A DNA stretch of 63,574 nucleotides from Muribaculaceae bacterium (GCA_009775365.1 VSPM01000005.1:1-63574), one strand, 5' to 3'. Counted from the first letter of the stretch, positions 1 through 8,996 are shown. Program-made: numbers and translations. Notes: generated from the sequence alone by a model not told the origin.

Positions 1-2
1 AT

Positions 3-29
3 TTACCCGATTCGTACTGAATCGGGTAA
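3..29 (+). terminator. Hairpin, probable terminator of a gene left of the window
   Basis: An 11-bp perfect inverted repeat (TTACCCGATTC / GAATCGGGTAA) with a 5-nt loop is followed by GGGGGCTTTTG. The U-run is short, so termination is inferred. The gene it would serve lies outside the window. Confidence 0.6.
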
Positions 30-91
30 GGGGGCTTTTGTCGTTATTTTGTGCTTAAATGAAAGAGCCGTGAAAAAAAGGTTGAAATTTA

Positions 92-211
92 CTACCTATC
101 AAATAAAAACGATGGCGTGATTGATGAATGTGAATTTGTTGATACTCAATGTGGTGTAGCGAAATAGGTAGTTTGTAGTTATACCTATCCGGGTGGATAT
201 GTATCAAATAG
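92..211. repeat. Repeated TACCTAT motif upstream of a secreted-protein gene
   Basis: CTACCTAT (92-99) is repeated inverted as ATAGGTAG (164-171), direct again as TACCTATC (about 183-189), and partially as CAAATAGG near 205. The copies lie upstream of the promoter at 223-254. They could be binding sites for a regulator of the gene at 277; no regulator is identified. Confidence 0.35.
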
Positions 212-222
212 GAAGCTGTAAG

Positions 223-254
223 ATTGCGGAAATTGATTATAATAAATAAATTTG
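223..254 (+). promoter_or_regulatory. Bacteroidetes-type promoter for the secreted protein at 277
   Basis: The -7 element TAAATTTG (247-254) matches TAnnTTTG exactly. ATTG (223-226) sits 20 bp upstream as a near-match to the -33 TTTG. The predicted start near 259 gives a short leader before the ATG at 277. Confidence 0.65.
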
Positions 255-276
255 CGCAAACTTCAAACTAATTGAT

Positions 277-2532
277 ATGAAAAAAACGTTACTGGTTGCA
301 GCCGGAATGATTGCCGGCACATTTATGGTGGCAGAGGCCGAAATGTATGAGACCCGCGCCACAAGATTGCATAATCCCTCGGGTATAGTTCCCGTCTCGG
401 AAGAAGTTGCAAGAATCTACGGGAATCCCTTTATGAACAATTTAGGTCGTAGGGCCAAGAAAAACGTAGCATTCAAAGAGGATGCCGTGGATGGTGTGGA
501 CGTTAACTTCAAGCTCACCCCCTCGGGCGACGGCTTTTATAAGCCTGCTTATGTGGTGGCAGTGTCTGGCAACGAGAATATAGACAATGAGGTTGACGCC
601 GACACCGGAGAGGCAACACTGTCGCTTCCGGAGTGGACATACGACCTGATGTGTCTGTTCCTGTGCGACCAGACAGCAATAGAGTCGCTCTATCTACCTA
701 AATGGGCTGTAGTAATGCGCGAGAATGTGGAAGTGAAAGAGGGTATGACCATCGAGATGGAGGCTGAAGAGGCTTGCAACCGTATATCGTTCCGTCAGCA
801 GCTTCCCGACGGGTCGGAATTTCTGCCGCCGGAGATAATCGGCCTCGATGACGAGGGGTGGCCTATATGGAATGAGGACGAAGACTCATATAACGTGATT
901 CAGATGTATGTCACTAACTATCTTGTGAACGACAAAGGAGGAAAACTTGCGTTCAGCCTGTCGGCGTCATACCGCCTCACGTCAGGTGAGACAGAGGAGT
1001 GGACCTGCGACTTAATTGTGAACGAAATAAGCGACCGCTGGACACTCCTTCAGGAGCGCACATCGCTTGGCTGCGACTTGCCCCACTATATGATAATGGC
1101 CTCGAAGGGTATGGGTGAGCAGGAGGTCATGGCAAAAGGTGAAGAGTTCTATCATTACGCCCTCCCATATTGTCACACCCCGATGGCTGAAAATATTTCT
1201 GACGAGGACAAGGGCAACGGTTCGGTGGAGAGCTTTGTCTGGAACGGCTCAAAAATATCCGACAGCCTTATGCGCTCGCAGCACAACGGACCCGATTGTG
1301 AATATCCCGACCGCTATTTCTATTCTGCGGCCGATGAAAGAGTGTCGGTGATGCTTTACCCGTATATCTGCGACGGGAAAGAGGATGTGTATGGCGAAGA
1401 GATTGTGGGCTATATGTTTGGCGCACCCTTCGGAATGAAAGATAACAAAGGGTTTAATGCCATATCCGGCTCGGAGTTCATGAACATTGACTCCGGCGAC
1501 CTGCTTCCGTTCATGTATCTTCCTGACGGGTCGATGTCTCCTCTTTTCCCCGGCCACGCAGGTTTCTCACACTTCTCTGACGATATGCCCTATGCGTTCG
1601 GAAATTCTGCCCCTGTGCTCACCACCTATTCCTCCGACGCGGCTGTATGGTTTGAGATGCCCGAAGCAAGAATGATATCAGTGTCGCCCCTCTATCTTGG
1701 CCGTCTTGGCGAGAACCGTTTGTCGGACAACGTGAAGGTTGGATTTGAAGTGGAGTTTAACGGCGAAGTTAAGCTTAAAGACTATAATTCCGACTGGTAT
1801 CAATTCAATTTCCAGAAACTTTTTGAGCCGTGGCTTGACGGCAACGGTGAGTTTGGCGAATGGGCCATACGTTTCAGCAACCACAACATTATGGTTGACG
1901 GCATAGCCGGCAAGAACGAGGCGGAAATCCGTTATAACGACAGCAATGACGACCCGTTTCCTCCGACTGTTAGATTCATGCAGTTCCGCGATGTCAACAA
2001 CGTGCTGACCGACAGATTTGCAAAAGGCGCAGATGGTGTCATCAATGTGGCGGTTGCCGACTATGACAACATCGTTCATGAGAATTTCTGGTATAACTGG
2101 AATGAACTAAGACCGGTTGAACTGAAAGTGGAGTATGCTCCCTACGGCACAGACGACTTTGCCGAGCTCGAGCTTGCAGAAGACCCCGCGCAATTCGGCG
2201 ACGCCCCGTTGGGATATTACTATTCGGGAAGCCTGTCGGCTGTTGACAAATTTTCGGCTAACGGATGGTTTGACGTGCGTCTTACAGTCATAGACGAGGC
2301 CGGCAATAGCCAGACACAGGTTGTGTCGCCGGCATTCCGGATTGAGACTTTGAGCGGAATTGAGTCTGTGAACTCAGAACTTGGAGTAAAGGTGGAGGGT
2401 GGCAGGATTATCGCTCCCGAGGGAAGCATGATCTACACATCTGCAGGTCAGAAATGCGGTGCCGACAATTGCCATCCGGGCGTGTATGTTGTCAAGACCG
2501 CTAAAGGGGTTGCAAAGGTAATTGTGAAGTAA
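277..2532 (+). CDS. Secreted protein with C-terminal sorting-type domain
   Basis: The function is not recognised. Residues 1-22 form a Sec signal peptide (MKKTLLVAAGMIAG...AEA). The last about 60 residues, beginning near GIESV and ending GVYVVKTAKGVAKVIVK, have the shape of a type IX secretion type A C-terminal domain, so the product is probably exported to or through the outer membrane (inference). The middle is a large aromatic- and acidic-rich region with no catalytic motif that I can name. It is a paralogue of the protein at 8997: both carry a GNSAP segment mid-protein and a similar W(Y/F)D(M/V)R domain before the sorting domain. The ATG follows a consensus promoter closely and a strong terminator follows the stop, so it is monocistronic. 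Confidence 0.85.
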   Translation: MKKTLLVAAGMIAGTFMVAEAEMYETRATRLHNPSGIVPVSEEVARIYGNPFMNNLGRRAKKNVAFKEDAVDGVDVNFKLTPSGDGFYKPAYVVAVSGNENIDNEVDADTGEATLSLPEWTYDLMCLFLCDQTAIESLYLPKWAVVMRENVEVKEGMTIEMEAEEACNRISFRQQLPDGSEFLPPEIIGLDDEGWPIWNEDEDSYNVIQMYVTNYLVNDKGGKLAFSLSASYRLTSGETEEWTCDLIVNEISDRWTLLQERTSLGCDLPHYMIMASKGMGEQEVMAKGEEFYHYALPYCHTPMAENISDEDKGNGSVESFVWNGSKISDSLMRSQHNGPDCEYPDRYFYSAADERVSVMLYPYICDGKEDVYGEEIVGYMFGAPFGMKDNKGFNAISGSEFMNIDSGDLLPFMYLPDGSMSPLFPGHAGFSHFSDDMPYAFGNSAPVLTTYSSDAAVWFEMPEARMISVSPLYLGRLGENRLSDNVKVGFEVEFNGEVKLKDYNSDWYQFNFQKLFEPWLDGNGEFGEWAIRFSNHNIMVDGIAGKNEAEIRYNDSNDDPFPPTVRFMQFRDVNNVLTDRFAKGADGVINVAVADYDNIVHENFWYNWNELRPVELKVEYAPYGTDDFAELELAEDPAQFGDAPLGYYYSGSLSAVDKFSANGWFDVRLTVIDEAGNSQTQVVSPAFRIETLSGIESVNSELGVKVEGGRIIAPEGSMIYTSAGQKCGADNCHPGVYVVKTAKGVAKVIVK

Positions 2533-2578
2533 AATGTGTAAATCATTGGCGGGCATGGCTTGCCGATGAGAGAAAACA

Positions 2579-2616
2579 CAAGCGCGGCTTCGTGAGGAGT
2601 CGCGCTTGCGTTTTTC
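2579..2616 (+). terminator. Rho-independent terminator
   Basis: The arms CAAGCGCG and CGCGCTTG, extended by partly matched inner pairs around a short loop, are followed by CGTTTTT. It lies just after the secreted-protein gene ending at 2532. Confidence 0.85.
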
Positions 2617-2694
2617 TGGCGAGAGATGCAACCGGGATGAAGACGCTGTGAGTGCAGGCTGGCGCATAAAGGGTTATAATTGTTTTTGAAAAAA

Positions 2695-2726
2695 TTTGCC
2701 GGAGAGAGGAAAATGTGTTAAATTTG
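2695..2726 (+). promoter_or_regulatory. Promoter driving the cobalamin riboswitch
   Basis: TTTG (2695-2698), a 20-bp spacer and TAAATTTG (2719-2726) make a perfect sigma-ABfr promoter. The predicted start near 2731 coincides with the 5' strand of riboswitch helix P1. Confidence 0.85.
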
Positions 2727-2730
2727 CGGA

Positions 2731-2917
2731 AGTTCGGTGCGGCGGCGTTTGAGAGACGCCAACGCTTAAAAAGGGAACCGGGTGAGAATCCCGGGCAGTC
2801 CCGCTGCTGTAAGTTTCATGCAACGGTTTGCCGAAAACATCGTCACTGTGGCGCCGCAACGCGGGCGCTGTGGGAAGGCGGCGCAAACCGGAAACGAGCC
2901 AGAAAACCTGCCGAGCT
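2731..2917 (+). promoter_or_regulatory. Cobalamin (B12) riboswitch
   Basis: The conserved cobalamin aptamer landmarks occur in order: an AAAAGGGAA core (about 2769-2777), CGGGTGAGAATCCCGG, then CAGTCCCGCTGCTGTAA, GTCACTG (2842-2848), GGGAAGGCG (2872-2880), and the B12 box GAGCCAGAAAACCTGCC (about 2896-2912). AGTTCGG (2731-2737) pairs with CCGAGCT (2911-2917) as P1. This class binds adenosyl- or methylcobalamin and usually represses B12 transport or B12-independent enzymes. The next large gene is thrA, 258 nt downstream, but thrA has its own consensus promoter, so what the riboswitch controls is unclear. No clear intrinsic terminator was found directly after it. Confidence 0.95.
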
Positions 2918-2962
2918 GATTTGTCTGTTTGATGGCCCGCGAGGACGAGACCTGACAGAAGT

Positions 2963-3052
2963 ATGACGAAGGGATTCTTGTTTGATATAGAATGGCTGTC
3001 GCTGCGCAGGGATTGCACGGCGGCTGCAGGAAAAAGGCTCTTAGAAAGATAG
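2963..3052 (+). CDS. Possible 29-aa leader peptide after the B12 riboswitch
   Basis: An ATG-initiated frame of 29 codons (MTKGFLFDIEWLSLRR...) is the first ATG frame longer than a few codons after the riboswitch. It resembles no protein I know. It could be the translated target of the riboswitch, the remnant of a deleted gene, or chance. Only its position supports it. Confidence 0.2.
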   Translation: MTKGFLFDIEWLSLRRDCTAAAGKRLLER

Positions 3053-3111
3053 TCCCCGGTCATAGTCTGCCTGTCTGTTCCTCCGGGCTTTCCTTTTTTA
3101 CAATCTAAATG

Positions 3112-3142
3112 TTTGCAATTTGAATATAATTTGCTAATTTTG
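3112..3142 (+). promoter_or_regulatory. thrA promoter
   Basis: TTTG (3112-3115), 19 bp, then TAATTTTG (3135-3142), an exact Bacteroidetes consensus. The start would be near 3147, about 29 nt before the thrA ATG, so thrA can be transcribed independently of the riboswitch. Confidence 0.85.
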
Positions 3143-3175
3143 GCGCTTATTTTTTTCATTTTGTAGTTTTATCGT

Positions 3176-5611
3176 ATGAAGGTATTGAAGTTTGGAGGCA
3201 CATCTGTCGGCACAATCGAGAGCCTGTTGAATGTGAAGAAAATAGTGGAGTCTACACCCGGAAAGAAGATTGTGGTGGTGTCGGCGCTCGGAGGCATAAC
3301 CGACCTTTTGATTTCAACGGCCAGGCTTGCGGTTGCAGACGACATCTCATATCTTGACTCTTATTCCAAGATAGTGGCCCGCCACATATCGGTTGTGAAC
3401 GGTGTTGTTCCGGTGTCGCGACGCGACGCCACGGAGGCTCTGATAAAGATGATGCTTGACGAACTTGGAAATATCTTCAAGGGGGTGATGCTGCTTCATG
3501 ACCTGTCGCCTCGCGCCTTAGACATAATAGTGAGCTATGGCGAACGCATGTCGAGTGTGATAGTGGCCAATATAATAAAGGGGGCCACTCATTTCGATTC
3601 GCGTGCTTTCATACGGACCACAAGGGGTCCGCAGCGGCAGAATGTGCTCGACTCGGATCTTACAAACCGTCTTATAGATGAGAAAGTGAAGAAATATGAC
3701 TGGGAAACGGCTGTGATCGGCGGTTTTCTGGCCACAGACCAGAATGGAGAGGTGACCAACCTCGGGCGGGGCGGCAGCGACTACACAGCCGCCATCATGG
3801 CCGCCGCATTTGATGCCGAGGCGCTTGAGATATGGACAGATGTGGACGGATTCATGACGGCCGACCCAAAGGTGATAGACAATGCCTATGTCATAGACGA
3901 ACTTTCATTCATGGAGGCGATGGAGCTGTGCAACTTCGGGGCAAAGGTGATATATCCACCGACAATTTACCCCGTGTATCACAAGAATATACCGATTCTT
4001 GTGAAGAACACGTTCAATCCGTCGGCACGAGGCACCCTCATAAGCGGAAATCCCGGGAAGGGTGGAAAGGCAATCAAGGGAATCTCTTCAATCAACGACA
4101 CTTGCCTGGTGACCATCACGAGCCTTTGTATGGTGGGGGTCATCGGCGTGAATTCCCGTATTTTCAATGCGCTGACGGAGAGAGGCGTGAGCGTGTTCCT
4201 TGTGTCGCAGGCGGCCAGCGAGAACAATACCACCATAGCCGTCAGAAACTGCGACGCGGCTTTGGCCGTGCGCACACTCAAAGAGGAGTTCTCCGCAGAG
4301 CTGGCGTCGGGCATGTTTAATGAAATCAAGGCTGAAGGGAATCTCGCCACGGTGGCAATCGTGGGGGAGAATATGAAAAAGACCACCGGCATTGCCGGAA
4401 AGCTTTTCAACACGATAGGGAGAAACGGCATCAACGTGATAGCGTGTGCGCAGGGCGCCTCACAGATCAACATATCGTTTGTGATAGAGAAGAAGAGCCT
4501 CAGGAAGGCCCTGGGTGTGATTCATGATTCGTTCTTCCTGTCGGAAAATCAAGTGCTTAACTTATTCCTCGCCGGAGTGGGGAACGTTGGCGGCAGCTTG
4601 CTGAAGCAGATATGCAAGCAGCAGGATAAATTGCTCAGGGAGAAAAGGCTCAGGCTTAACGTGGTGGGTATCGCGTCGAGTAAAAAAGCGGTGTTTAATG
4701 CCGACGGCATTGACGTGACGCGCTATCGCGAGCTGCTTGAGAAGGAGGGTATCGACGCCACGCCCGCAATCATAAAAAAGGAGATTCTGAAAATGAATAT
4801 CTTCAACTCCGTGTTTGTGGATTGCACGGCGTCGGCCGAGATTGCCGGTCTTTATCTCGACCTGCTGTCGCACAATGTGAACGTTGTTACGGCCAATAAG
4901 ATTGCCGCATCTGGCGACTATAAATCATATCAGGCGCTTAAAGAGATGGCGCGAAAGAAAGATGTGAAATATCTTTTCGAGACAAACGTGGGAGCCGGGC
5001 TGCCGATTATCAACACAATCAATTCGCTTATAAACTCAGGCGACAACATATTGAAGATAGAGGCAGTAGTGTCGGGCACTCTCAATTATATTTTCAATGT
5101 GCTCAGCTCGGATGTGACTCTGAGCAAGGCTGTTGAGATGGCCAGAGAGGAGGGTTACACGGAGCCGGATCCGCGCATAGACCTTTCGGGAAAGGATGTG
5201 GTGAGGAAACTTGTGATACTCGCAAGGGAGGCCGGCTACATGCTGAGCCAGGAGGATGTGGAGAAGCGCCTGTTTATTCCCCAGGATATGCTTGAAGGGG
5301 AGCCGGAGGGATTTATTGGAAAGCTTTCCTCGCTTGACGGCGAGTTTGAGAAGAAACGTGCTGAAGCAGAGGAGGCCCGGGAGCATTTCCGTTTTGTTGC
5401 GTCGTTTGCAGACGGCAAAGGGAGCGTGGGGCTTCGCAGGGTAGGGGCCGGCCACCCCTTCTATAATCTTGCCGGGAGCAACAACGTGATTCTTCTCACC
5501 ACAGAGCGTTATATGGAGTATCCGATGATAATCAAAGGTTACGGGGCCGGGGCTGAGGTTACTGCGGCGGGAGTCTTTGCCGATATAATCAGCATAGCCA
5601 ATATACGTTGA
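3176..5611 (+). CDS. thrA: Bifunctional aspartokinase / homoserine dehydrogenase
   Basis: It catalyses the first and third steps from aspartate to homoserine, the precursor of threonine and methionine. The N-terminal aspartokinase domain (about 1-290) starts with KFGGTSVG and contains GRGGSDYTA. Tandem ACT regulatory segments follow (about 310-460). The homoserine dehydrogenase domain (about 463-811) opens with the nucleotide-binding LFLAGVGNVGGS and has ETNVGAGLP and SGTLNYIFN. The 811-aa length is normal for the fused enzyme. The ApgM-family gene follows after 21 nt, forming an operon. A B12 riboswitch lies upstream, but a promoter sits between it and thrA. Allosteric control by threonine through the ACT domains is typical of the family, not shown here. 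Confidence 0.97.
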   Translation: MKVLKFGGTSVGTIESLLNVKKIVESTPGKKIVVVSALGGITDLLISTARLAVADDISYLDSYSKIVARHISVVNGVVPVSRRDATEALIKMMLDELGNIFKGVMLLHDLSPRALDIIVSYGERMSSVIVANIIKGATHFDSRAFIRTTRGPQRQNVLDSDLTNRLIDEKVKKYDWETAVIGGFLATDQNGEVTNLGRGGSDYTAAIMAAAFDAEALEIWTDVDGFMTADPKVIDNAYVIDELSFMEAMELCNFGAKVIYPPTIYPVYHKNIPILVKNTFNPSARGTLISGNPGKGGKAIKGISSINDTCLVTITSLCMVGVIGVNSRIFNALTERGVSVFLVSQAASENNTTIAVRNCDAALAVRTLKEEFSAELASGMFNEIKAEGNLATVAIVGENMKKTTGIAGKLFNTIGRNGINVIACAQGASQINISFVIEKKSLRKALGVIHDSFFLSENQVLNLFLAGVGNVGGSLLKQICKQQDKLLREKRLRLNVVGIASSKKAVFNADGIDVTRYRELLEKEGIDATPAIIKKEILKMNIFNSVFVDCTASAEIAGLYLDLLSHNVNVVTANKIAASGDYKSYQALKEMARKKDVKYLFETNVGAGLPIINTINSLINSGDNILKIEAVVSGTLNYIFNVLSSDVTLSKAVEMAREEGYTEPDPRIDLSGKDVVRKLVILAREAGYMLSQEDVEKRLFIPQDMLEGEPEGFIGKLSSLDGEFEKKRAEAEEAREHFRFVASFADGKGSVGLRRVGAGHPFYNLAGSNNVILLTTERYMEYPMIIKGYGAGAEVTAAGVFADIISIANIR

Positions 5612-5632
5612 CACCGGGAATAGACAGGAGAT

Positions 5633-6904
5633 ATGAAGCATGTGATAATCCTTGGCGACGGCATGGCCGACGAGCCTTGCGCCTCACTCGGGGGGCTCAC
5701 TCCTCTGGAGGCGGCTTTCACGCCCACACTTGACGAACTGGCCTTTCGCGGCAGATGCGGAATGCTTTCAACGGTGCCACCCGGATTCAGTCCCGGCAGC
5801 GAGGTGTCTCATCTGTCGCTTTTCGGCTATGACGTGGCCTCGGTGTTTGAAGGGAGGGGAGTGCTTGAGGCTGCGGGGAGGGGAGTGGAAGTCATGCCCG
5901 GCGACATGGTGATGCGCTGCAATCTGATAAGCGTATCCCCCGGCGGCATAATCAAAAGCCACACGGCGGGGCGCATATCAAGCGAGGAGGCCGGAGAATT
6001 GATAGATTCGCTCAATTCCTCTCTTGCCGACGGAATGGTTGAATTTCACAAGGGGGAGCGATACAGGCATCTTCTCAAAATCCGGGGTGGCGACAAGCGG
6101 GTTATATGTGCGCCCCCACATGATGTGGTCGGGAGCAGGGTCTCAGATGTGATGGCCGTGGCAGAGTCGGAATCGGGTGTGGCTACTGCGGAATGCGTCA
6201 ATCGCCTTGTGTCAAGGTCGCAAGAAATACTGTCGGAGCATCCGGTGAATCTGAGGAGAGTGGCTGAGGGCAAGGACCCGGCCAACTTCATATGGCCTTG
6301 GAGTCCCGGCTACAAGCCGGCCATGCCCACTCTGAGGGAGATGTATGGCATAAGGCATGGATGTGTGATTACTGCTGTAGATATAATCAGAGGGCTTGGC
6401 CTGTATGCCGGATTGAAACCCATACATGTGGATGGTGCCACAGGTCTCGCCGACACTAATTATGAAGGGAAGGCGGAGGCCGCGCTGAAGGCATTGCGCG
6501 ACGGGGCGGATTTTGTGTTCCTTCATGTAGAGGCCAGCGATGAAGCCGGCCATGAAGGTGATGTGATGCTAAAAAAACTCATTGTTGAGAACCTCGACAG
6601 GCGCGTTGTGCGACCGTTGATGAAAGGGATTGAGGAGATGAAGGAGGATGTGGCTCTGGCCGTGCTGCCTGATCATCCCACTCCGTGCCGCACCCGCACC
6701 CATTCGCGGGAGGCGGTGCCGTTTGTGATGTGGCACAGGGGGATGCATCCCGATTCTGTCAGGGAATACTCTGAGAGAGCTTGTGAGAGTGGCGGCATGG
6801 GGCATCTGTCCGGAGCCGGATTTATCGAGGAGTTTTTGGAAATGCACGCCAAGAAGCCGTTAACAAGCCCTAAGAGTTCGTTAACAAGCCCTAAGATGCT
6901 GTGA
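5633..6904 (+). CDS. ApgM-family phosphoglycerate mutase, probable alternative homoserine kinase
   Basis: This is an alkaline-phosphatase-superfamily protein of the archaeal-type cofactor-independent phosphoglycerate mutase family (COG3635). All expected active-site residues are visible: D9, nucleophile S56 (GSEVSHLSLFGYD), D303 and H307 (ASDEAGHEGD), D347-H348 (PDH) and H357. It directly follows thrA, the place where Bacteroidetes lacking a GHMP-type thrB carry this family; comparative genomics has proposed such members as functional replacements for homoserine kinase. Role in threonine synthesis is therefore likely but inferred; thrC is not adjacent. The C-terminus carries a duplicated LTSPK motif encoded by a repeated GTTAACAAGCCCTAAGA (6859-6875 and 6880-6896). 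Confidence 0.88.
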   Translation: MKHVIILGDGMADEPCASLGGLTPLEAAFTPTLDELAFRGRCGMLSTVPPGFSPGSEVSHLSLFGYDVASVFEGRGVLEAAGRGVEVMPGDMVMRCNLISVSPGGIIKSHTAGRISSEEAGELIDSLNSSLADGMVEFHKGERYRHLLKIRGGDKRVICAPPHDVVGSRVSDVMAVAESESGVATAECVNRLVSRSQEILSEHPVNLRRVAEGKDPANFIWPWSPGYKPAMPTLREMYGIRHGCVITAVDIIRGLGLYAGLKPIHVDGATGLADTNYEGKAEAALKALRDGADFVFLHVEASDEAGHEGDVMLKKLIVENLDRRVVRPLMKGIEEMKEDVALAVLPDHPTPCRTRTHSREAVPFVMWHRGMHPDSVREYSERACESGGMGHLSGAGFIEEFLEMHAKKPLTSPKSSLTSPKML

Positions 6905-6928
6905 ACGCACTCCGGCAGTGCGTCAGCA

Positions 6929-8644
6929 TCAGAGCAATGAGCGCAGATAAGACTCGGTAGACGTGCCGCTGTCAAGGCCAAGCCTTTTGTGGAGGCGATA
7001 TTTGATAGAGTCAATTGTCCTGACAGAGCGGTTTGTGAGAGAGGCTATCTCTTTTGTTGACATGTTCATAATTATAAACGCGCACATTCTTGATTCGCCG
7101 GGCGACAGATATGGGTGGCGGTAATAGAGGGATCTGAAGAAGTCAGGATGCACCTTCTCGAAACTGATTGTGAAGAGTTCCCAGAAATCTTTCACCGATG
7201 AGCGTGATTTAAGAATGTCGGCAATCTGCTTTCTGCGAGAGTCATTGTCGACAGACATGTCGCAGGCTATTGCGGAGATTTCATCTATAATCTTGTTGGC
7301 ATGAATAAGTTTCAGCGAAATCGACACAGGTTCTGTGCTAAGTTCGCTCTGCGATGACGGGTCTTCGTTCTCAGCGGCATCCGCGCCGTTGCCGCTGTTC
7401 CCTTTGCCTCGGTTCCGCTTTGATGCAGTCATTGAGGGAATAAATGCAAGCGATATGATGCAGGCCAGGGCAATCGCCGCCGCTATCGCCATCCCTGTGA
7501 TGAAATCTTGTTTATGATTATATACGAAATAGTCGGTTGAAGGTCTGTTCTTTCCCGACAGAGCCATTCTCTTTTCAAAATCATCGGTCAGGTTAGTGCC
7601 TGTCTGCCAAAGCACGGAATCCATGATGCTATAGAATGTGGAATGGGCTTCATAAGCGTCCTTATACAGCCCTAAGGAGTACAACGCTTTTGAAAGCACT
7701 TCATATGCAGCCCCTTTCACATGATTTATGCCGTCATTTTCAGTGTATTCTATTAGTTTTCGGCAAGAGTCGGCCGCCTCTTCATGGCGCCCTATTGATT
7801 CGAGAAGCTTCGCGTAATTATATAGGGCATATATGCGGTTGATCGACGGGCCGGCTTTCCTCAGATAAGACTTGTAATAGTCTTCGGCAATATCCGGCTT
7901 GTCCATCTCGTTGTAGAGTTCGGCCATCCCCATCTCTATTAGCAGTTCGGTCTCCCTGTTCATCTTGTAATTCGACGCCATTTTAAGTTGCTCGAGCGAC
8001 TCTTTGTGCTGTTGGTTGTCAAGATATGCCGAACTCCTTTCAATGTGATACCTTGCCGCGAGGTCGTCTTTGCGGCTCTTGCTTGTTTTCAGTTTTTTTA
8101 TCTGCTGTCTTACTTCCTTGAAGATAGAGTCGCTTCGGTAGTAGTTTCCTGATATTCTGTAGATTCTTGCAAGCAGGAACTTGCAATCTATTTTGTGTTG
8201 CTCCAAAGAGTCGGGCACTTGCAGCAGTAGGGTAGACGCAATATTGTCGAGAGCCTTTGAATAGTCGCCTGTGGCCTGATGGCAGTAGGCGAGATTGTAT
8301 AAGATGTCGATTTTTTCGAGTGGCGAGACCACCTCCTTGTCGATTTTCATCAAGGCGGAAATCGCCTCCTTGAATCTTCCGGAGTTGATTAGTATTTTCG
8401 CTTTCTGCTCCATAATACGGCCTGATTTTTCAGGCGCGAGCAGCAGGAGGGAGTCCATATATGCGAATTTTTTGATGTCGGGAATTTCACGACTGTTGAT
8501 TTTCTTGGTGAAATATTCCTCCATCATGTATTTTGCGAGAGGCTCGTTATCTGTTTCCTGCTTAGAAGAAAAATTACAGGAGCCAAATAATAAGATTGCC
8601 GATGCAACAACCGCACATATGATCATGAGTGAAGATACTTTCAT
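6929..8644 (-). CDS. Membrane-anchored TPR regulator with LuxR-type HTH
   Basis: The N-terminus (MKVSSLMIICAVV...LFGSC) is a lipoprotein-like or hydrophobic signal segment. Residues about 40-330 are helical repeats in the TPR style. One transmembrane helix lies near 381-402 (TGMAIAAAIALACIISLAF). The C-terminal about 70 residues form a LuxR/GerE-like helix-turn-helix with TKEIASLTNRSVRTIDSIKYR. This architecture is common in Bacteroidetes one-component sensors: a periplasmic TPR domain, a membrane span and a cytoplasmic DNA-binding domain. The target is unknown. It converges with the ApgM gene and diverges from the secreted-protein gene at 8997, which is a candidate target (inference). Confidence 0.88.
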   Translation of the reverse strand: MKVSSLMIICAVVASAILLFGSCNFSSKQETDNEPLAKYMMEEYFTKKINSREIPDIKKFAYMDSLLLLAPEKSGRIMEQKAKILINSGRFKEAISALMKIDKEVVSPLEKIDILYNLAYCHQATGDYSKALDNIASTLLLQVPDSLEQHKIDCKFLLARIYRISGNYYRSDSIFKEVRQQIKKLKTSKSRKDDLAARYHIERSSAYLDNQQHKESLEQLKMASNYKMNRETELLIEMGMAELYNEMDKPDIAEDYYKSYLRKAGPSINRIYALYNYAKLLESIGRHEEAADSCRKLIEYTENDGINHVKGAAYEVLSKALYSLGLYKDAYEAHSTFYSIMDSVLWQTGTNLTDDFEKRMALSGKNRPSTDYFVYNHKQDFITGMAIAAAIALACIISLAFIPSMTASKRNRGKGNSGNGADAAENEDPSSQSELSTEPVSISLKLIHANKIIDEISAIACDMSVDNDSRRKQIADILKSRSSVKDFWELFTISFEKVHPDFFRSLYYRHPYLSPGESRMCAFIIMNMSTKEIASLTNRSVRTIDSIKYRLHKRLGLDSGTSTESYLRSLL

Positions 8645-8996
8645 GAGACAAAGATAACAATTATTGTTAACGTAGACTAAAAAAACAAGGAAATTTTAAA
8701 TATTATTACTACTGCATATATTGTTTTTATGGCGTGTCAAGAATTTATAATAAATTTATAAATAGATTATTAACAAAAATGCAGTATATTTGAAGCATAC
8801 TTAAAATTGAAAATAATTAGAGTTTGAGTATGGGAGTGTTTTGCAGAAGCCTCCATATGGTTTAATTTTGTGGCCGTCATACCTGACGAACGGGCATCCC
8901 TCCATTTGCGCTATGGGCAAATATATGGCAGGAGAAACTCCTTGCCTAAGAACAAACGCCGAATTAAGGAGATTTATAGGCAAAAAAAGATGAAAT
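8645..8996. other. AT-rich intergenic region with a structured leader
   Basis: This 352-nt divergent region has no convincing gene. It holds the AT-rich upstream region of the TPR regulator, the promoter at 8840-8870 and a leader of about 120 nt for the gene at 8997. The leader contains the hairpin GGCAGGAG AAA CTCCTTGCC (about 8928-8947) and an AAGGAG about 24 nt before the ATG. Confidence 0.5.
8840..8870 (+). promoter_or_regulatory. Promoter for the secreted protein at 8997
   Basis: TTTG (8840-8843), 19 bp, then TAATTTTG (8863-8870), an exact match to the Bacteroidetes consensus. The predicted start near 8875 implies an untranslated leader of about 120 nt. Confidence 0.75.

Noticed and set aside
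3050..3100. Thr-operon attenuator upstream of thrA
   Set aside because: No Thr-, Ile- or Met-rich leader peptide and only a weak CCCGG/CCGGG pairing was seen.
2674..3159. 161-codon open frame on the minus strand over the riboswitch
   Set aside because: It is antisense to a clear cobalamin riboswitch and thrA promoter and has no protein-like features.
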